Position numbers and translations under genes: made by a program
Assembly (NCBI GenBank): GCA_016125215.1
Contig: WGMF01000006.1
Location: forward strand, 62,001-126,000
Length of the DNA: 64,000 bases
Reading direction: 5' to 3'
DNA from: Phycisphaera sp.
GTDB taxonomy: Bacteria > Planctomycetota > Phycisphaerae > Phycisphaerales > Phycisphaeraceae
The notes under the pieces: model-generated
Told to the model about the DNA's origin: nothing
The model's database searches: none
The model's input: only the letters and a program-made list of their open reading frames with translations
In this document: positions 60,734-64,000 of the stretch, piece by piece
Position numbering within the stretch: the stretch's first letter is position 1
How the letters are laid out: each line of letters opens with the position of its first letter

Positions 60734-62938
60734 TTACAGGCTGGGTTTCCACACCGAAGCCACGGAGGGCAGGCCGACGCTGCCGGTCTTGCTCGTGCCG
60801 TCCATGGTCCAGACGAGCAGGGCGTTGAGCGTGTCGTTCCGCCAGAGGATGTCGAGGTCGCCGTCGTTGTCGTGGTGGAACAGGCCGACGATCGACCACG
60901 AGGTATCGACGACGGCGGGCAGGCCGACGCTCCCGGTCTTGGTGCTGCCATTCATGGTCCAGAGGATGTTGTTGCCAGTGGTCGCGTGACGCCAGAGCAG
61001 GTCGTTCTGGCTGTCGCGGTTGAGGTCGCCGACGCCGACGATCATCCAGTTGGTGTCCGCCACGGTGGGCAGGCCGACGCTCCCGGACTTGGCCGTGCCG
61101 TTCATGGTCCAGACGATGTTGAGGCCCGAGGACATGTTTCGCCAGACCAGGTCGTTCTTGCCGTCGCCGTTCAGGTCGGCTACGCCTGCGATCTTCCAGT
61201 TGTTTTCCGCCACGGTGGGCAGGCCGACGCTCCCGGTCTTGGTGCTGCCGTTCATGGTCCAGACGATGTTTCCGCCATTGGTCGCGTGTCGCCAGACGAG
61301 GTCGGGTTGACCGTCGCCGTTCATGTCGGCAATACCGGCGATCTGCCAGTCGGCGTCGGCCACGGTGGGCAGGGCCGGCGAGGAAAGTTTCATCGAGCCT
61401 TGCATGTACCAGGCGGTGTTCAGGCCGGTCGACTGGTTGCGGAAGATGATGTCGTCGTAGCCGTCGTTGTTGAAGTCGTGGAGCGTCTGGGCGTTGGGCA
61501 TGAGCTTGACGAGTAACGCGTCGAGGTCGCCGCTGAACGTGTTGTCGTTTTGACCCGAGACCCAGCCCGATGAGAAGGTGTCCCCGCCCACGAGCACCGC
61601 GCCCCAGGTGTCGACCGCGATGCCGTAGCTCTCTTCGTCGCTGTCACCGCCGACATAGGTGCCCCAGAGCGGGACGCTGTCTGACGAGAGCTTGAGGACA
61701 AAGACATCCTTGTCGCCGCCGAGTGAAAGGTCCGGCCCGTTGGAGAGCCAACTGTTCGAGAGGGTGAATCCGGTGATGTAGGCGTTGCCCGTGGTGTCGA
61801 CCGCGACGCCCGTGGCCCGGTCGTCGGACGATCCGCCGAGGTAGGTGCTCCAGAGGTGCGAGCCCATTGAATCGAACTTGGTGACGAAGCCGTCTTCGTT
61901 GCCGTTGATGGAGGTGTCGTAGCCGCCCGAAACCCAGGTGTCCGCCGAGGTGTGGCCTGCGACAAAGATGTTGTCCCACGCATCGATGGCGACGCCCAGC
62001 GCCTCGTCCTGCCCGGTGGAACCGAGGTAGGTGCTCCACTGGTGAACGCCCAGCGCGTTGTATTGCACCACAAAGCCGTCCTGGAACCCGTCGTAGACCG
62101 AGTCCCACCCACCGCTGACCAGCAACGCCGACGCGGTGCTGCCGACGACCACCACGTTGTCGGACGAGTCGACCGCGACGCCATACGCCAGGTCGACACC
62201 GTCGCCGCCGAAGTAGGTGCTCTTGAGGAACCCGCCGTTGGAGTTGAGCTTGAAGACAAAGCCGTCGCGGTTCCCGCCGTAGGTCGTGTCGGCCCCGCCG
62301 GAGACCCAGCCGCTCGAATCGGTGTAGCCGACGACATACACGTTGTTAGAGGAATCCAGCGCGAGATCGTACGCCCCGTCGGCCTCGGAGCCCCCGAGGT
62401 AGGTGCTCCACATGAGCGAGCCGGACGAGTTGAGTTTGGCTGCGAAGGCGTCGCCGTTGCCGTTGTAGCTCGAGTCGTAGCCGCCCGAGACCCACCCGCT
62501 GGACTCGGTGTAGCCCGAGACGTAGACATTGCCCGACGTATCGACCGCCAGACCGGTGACGCTGTTGTCGTAGGTCGTCCCGCCGAGGAAGGTGCTCCAC
62601 TGCAGCACGCCGTCGGAACTGAACTTGGCCACGAAGGCGTCTTCGTCGCCGTTGAAGGACGTGTCGCCGCCGCCCGTGACCCATGACTCGGTCGAGCTGG
62701 TCCTGCCCGAGACGTAGACGTTGCCGTTGGTGTCGGTCGCAACCGCGCCGCCGCCGTCGTAGGACGTGCCGCCGATGTAGGTGCTCCAGGCAAACTCGGC
62801 TGCGCTCAGAAACAGCCGTGGCTCGAGGGGCTCGACGCCCGGATATCCGTTCATGCTCCCGGACGCGGTGTGGATCGTGGTGTCATGCGATCGGCGGGGG
62901 CCGGCGGAAAGGCGGCGATACGGGCGTCGCGTGGGCAT
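60734..62938 (-). CDS. LEPR-XLL protein with seven SBBP propeller repeats and five-repeat C-terminal module
   Basis: A 734-residue secreted protein. The basic N-terminus carries the LEPR-XLL motif LEPLEPRLFLSA (about 36-47). Seven SBBP-type repeats of about 60 residues follow (each starting near WSTYLGG, then GVAVDxxGNVYVxG and DAFVxKL). These predict a seven-bladed propeller. The last 248 residues are five 50-residue repeats shared with two other proteins of the window. Start 62938 is used because GGGAG lies 9 bases upstream; the frame opens to 63007. The protein ends with the fifth repeat. No enzymatic domain is seen. Confidence 0.85.
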   Translation of the reverse strand: MPTRRPYRRLSAGPRRSHDTTIHTASGSMNGYPGVEPLEPRLFLSAAEFAWSTYIGGTSYDGGGAVATDTNGNVYVSGRTSSTESWVTGGGDTSFNGDEDAFVAKFSSDGVLQWSTFLGGTTYDNSVTGLAVDTSGNVYVSGYTESSGWVSGGYDSSYNGNGDAFAAKLNSSGSLMWSTYLGGSEADGAYDLALDSSNNVYVVGYTDSSGWVSGGADTTYGGNRDGFVFKLNSNGGFLKSTYFGGDGVDLAYGVAVDSSDNVVVVGSTASALLVSGGWDSVYDGFQDGFVVQYNALGVHQWSTYLGSTGQDEALGVAIDAWDNIFVAGHTSADTWVSGGYDTSINGNEDGFVTKFDSMGSHLWSTYLGGSSDDRATGVAVDTTGNAYITGFTLSNSWLSNGPDLSLGGDKDVFVLKLSSDSVPLWGTYVGGDSDEESYGIAVDTWGAVLVGGDTFSSGWVSGQNDNTFSGDLDALLVKLMPNAQTLHDFNNDGYDDIIFRNQSTGLNTAWYMQGSMKLSSPALPTVADADWQIAGIADMNGDGQPDLVWRHATNGGNIVWTMNGSTKTGSVGLPTVAENNWKIAGVADLNGDGKNDLVWRNMSSGLNIVWTMNGTAKSGSVGLPTVADTNWMIVGVGDLNRDSQNDLLWRHATTGNNILWTMNGSTKTGSVGLPAVVDTSWSIVGLFHHDNDGDLDILWRNDTLNALLVWTMDGTSKTGSVGLPSVASVWKPSL
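60737..61477 (-). repeat. Five tandem 150-base repeats encoding the C-terminal module (copy 3)
   Basis: The string GGCAGGCCGACGC recurs at 60768, 60918, 61068 and 61218, exactly 150 bases apart. At DNA level this array is the most homogeneous of the three, suggesting recent amplification or gene conversion. Confidence 0.9.
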
Positions 62939-63136
62939 CGTGTCAATCTCCCATGAGTGGTTGATACCCCCGCACCACAACGCGACGGCCCCAAAAAAAT
63001 ACAACACAAACCCCTTTTAGTAAAGGAAAATTTTCATCCCCGCACAAAACACACACCGTCCGCCTGACTGAGGAAGAAGGGTAAAATCGGGCTTGCTGTT
63101 CGCTCCACCCCGGGCCATCGCAGTAGACTAGCGCGT

Positions 63137-64000
63137 ATGGTGACGATGCTCGGTGGCATGGAGTTTGTCACGGGGACGCCGATGCGACTGACGGCGCCGC
63201 CGGAGACGGTGGAGTCGTCACCGTTGCGTCTGCGTTGCCCGCAGCGGCCGGAGGTCGTGGCCGGTCAGGTGGTCAAACGGGGGGACTACCTCGTGCGACC
63301 GGGGCGGGAGAGCGTCTCGTGTTATGTCAGCCCGATCACGGGGACGGTGCGTCGCGTGGCCGCGGCCGAGGGTCCGGGCGGGTCGAGTGCTGTGAGGGGT
63401 TACGATGTCACGATCGAGCCGGCCCACCCGACGGTGAGCACCGCGCTGGAGACCCCGCCGCCGCGCGGGCGCAAACTCGACGCCTGGTTCACCGCGATGC
63501 GGCACATCGGCCCGTGGAACGACCGCGACGGCAACGTGGGCCTGATCGCGCAGCTCGAAGCGGCGCGCAACACGCAGATCGACACGCTCATCTGTGTCGG
63601 CCTCGACGAGTACCCGCCCTTTGCCGACCGCAGCAGCCTGCTCATGAGTTTCCCCGACGATGCGGTGCTCGGCACGCTCGTGCTTGCCGACCTGTTGGGC
63701 GTCGAGAACGTGAGCATGTTGTGCTCGAAGATCGCACCGGTGCTCGGCAGGCTCAGGCCCTGCTGCAAGAACTACCGCTTGAGATTGACCGCGCAGCACA
63801 ACACCTACCCCAGCGCCGACCCGACGCTCGTCCTTCACAGGCACAGCCGGGGCAAGCGCAGGCTCACGCACGGGTCCAACCCGGTGTCGCAGCGCGCGGT
63901 GATCGTGACACCCTGGACCGCGATCCGCATCGGGCGGTGGTACACGTTACGGAAGTTCGACCTGGTTCGGCCGGTGCTCATTGCCTCGGCGGTCCCCGGT
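63137..64000 (+). CDS. RnfC-like electron-transport protein, 3' end missing
   Basis: The frame from ATG 63137 is open to the window end (288 codons). The N-terminal part resembles the barrel-sandwich domain of RnfC (PEVVAGQVVKRGDYLVRPG, VSPITGTVRRVAAAEG, DVTIEP). The next part (TQIDTLICVGLDEYPPFADR, AVLGTLVLADLLG) sits where RnfC has its NADH/FMN region, but the GxGGAGFPT loop and the ECEP motif are not conserved. The ferredoxin cysteine motifs would lie beyond the window. It could be a diverged RnfC or an NqrA-like protein. Confidence 0.5.
   Translation, partial: MVTMLGGMEFVTGTPMRLTAPPETVESSPLRLRCPQRPEVVAGQVVKRGDYLVRPGRESVSCYVSPITGTVRRVAAAEGPGGSSAVRGYDVTIEPAHPTVSTALETPPPRGRKLDAWFTAMRHIGPWNDRDGNVGLIAQLEAARNTQIDTLICVGLDEYPPFADRSSLLMSFPDDAVLGTLVLADLLGVENVSMLCSKIAPVLGRLRPCCKNYRLRLTAQHNTYPSADPTLVLHRHSRGKRRLTHGSNPVSQRAVIVTPWTAIRIGRWYTLRKFDLVRPVLIASAVPG

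Noticed and set aside
60737-61477. Regular 150-base repeats considered as a CRISPR array
   Set aside because: The whole unit is conserved and coding, there are no short repeats with unique spacers, and no cas genes are near.

Overview
The window looks like a chromosomal piece of a planctomycete, most likely of the class Phycisphaerae. The DNA is GC-rich. Three large secreted proteins carry the planctomycete LEPR-XLL N-terminal motif (LEPLEERLLLSA, FEQLEERSYLTA, LEPLEPRLFLSA). There is an exosortase system with sorting-signal proteins, and a tetrahydromethanopterin C1 enzyme. No tRNA, rRNA, CRISPR array, transposase or phage gene was seen. The taxonomic call is an inference from these features.

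Layout. (1) 1-9.8 kb, plus strand: an exopolysaccharide and exosortase operon. It holds an NDP-sugar pyrophosphorylase-like protein, a Wzz/tyrosine-kinase fusion with an inserted MshEN-like domain, an initiating sugar transferase, a catalytically degenerate exosortase-EpsI fusion, an intact exosortase, EpsI, and a small substrate with a C-terminal sorting signal, closed by a strong terminator. (2) 9.9-14.5 kb, plus: MtnP, a sialate-O-acetylesterase-like enzyme, a Gfo/Idh/MocA oxidoreductase and an acyltransferase-3 membrane protein. (3) 14.5-18.6 kb, minus: two LEPR-XLL secreted proteins ending in the same five-repeat module. (4) 19.1-25.4 kb, mostly plus: surface-glycan genes (sugar-1-phosphate nucleotidyltransferase, epimerases, two methyltransferases, a sulfotransferase, a propeller-like protein). 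(5) 25.4-26.3 kb, minus: MtdB-like dehydrogenase. (6) 26.4-51.7 kb, minus: a very long one-direction block. In order of transcription it reads a TIGR02597-like protein, a PEP-CTERM protein, a beta-helix surface protein, a hairpin, a helical-repeat protein, a TonB-dependent receptor, DUF3450, two ExbB-type channels, ExbD, TonB, a TPR protein, then GspD-E-F-G-H-I-J-K-C-L-M and a TPR lipoprotein. (7) 52.9-59.3 kb: a small membrane protein (minus), then a DUF115/MptE-like protein, a cysteine-less radical-SAM/SPASM-like fusion, NeuA and NeuC (nonulosonate/flagellin-type glycosylation). (8) 59.5-62.9 kb, minus: NadA and a third LEPR-XLL protein with a seven-repeat SBBP propeller plus the five-repeat module. 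(9) 63.1-64 kb, plus: start of an RnfC-like gene.

How it may fit together (inference): the cell builds an exopolysaccharide matrix and anchors proteins in it with the exosortase. It secretes proteins through a type II system whose genes are co-transcribed with a TonB uptake machine and its receptor. It decorates the surface with nonulosonate and sulfated or methylated sugars. The best leads for something undescribed are the c-di-GMP-type MshEN domain inside the tyrosine kinase, the Ton-T2SS super-operon, the invariant five-unit C-terminal module on three unrelated secreted proteins, the cysteine-less exosortase and radical-SAM relatives, and a REPIN-like palindrome inserted in frame in neuA.
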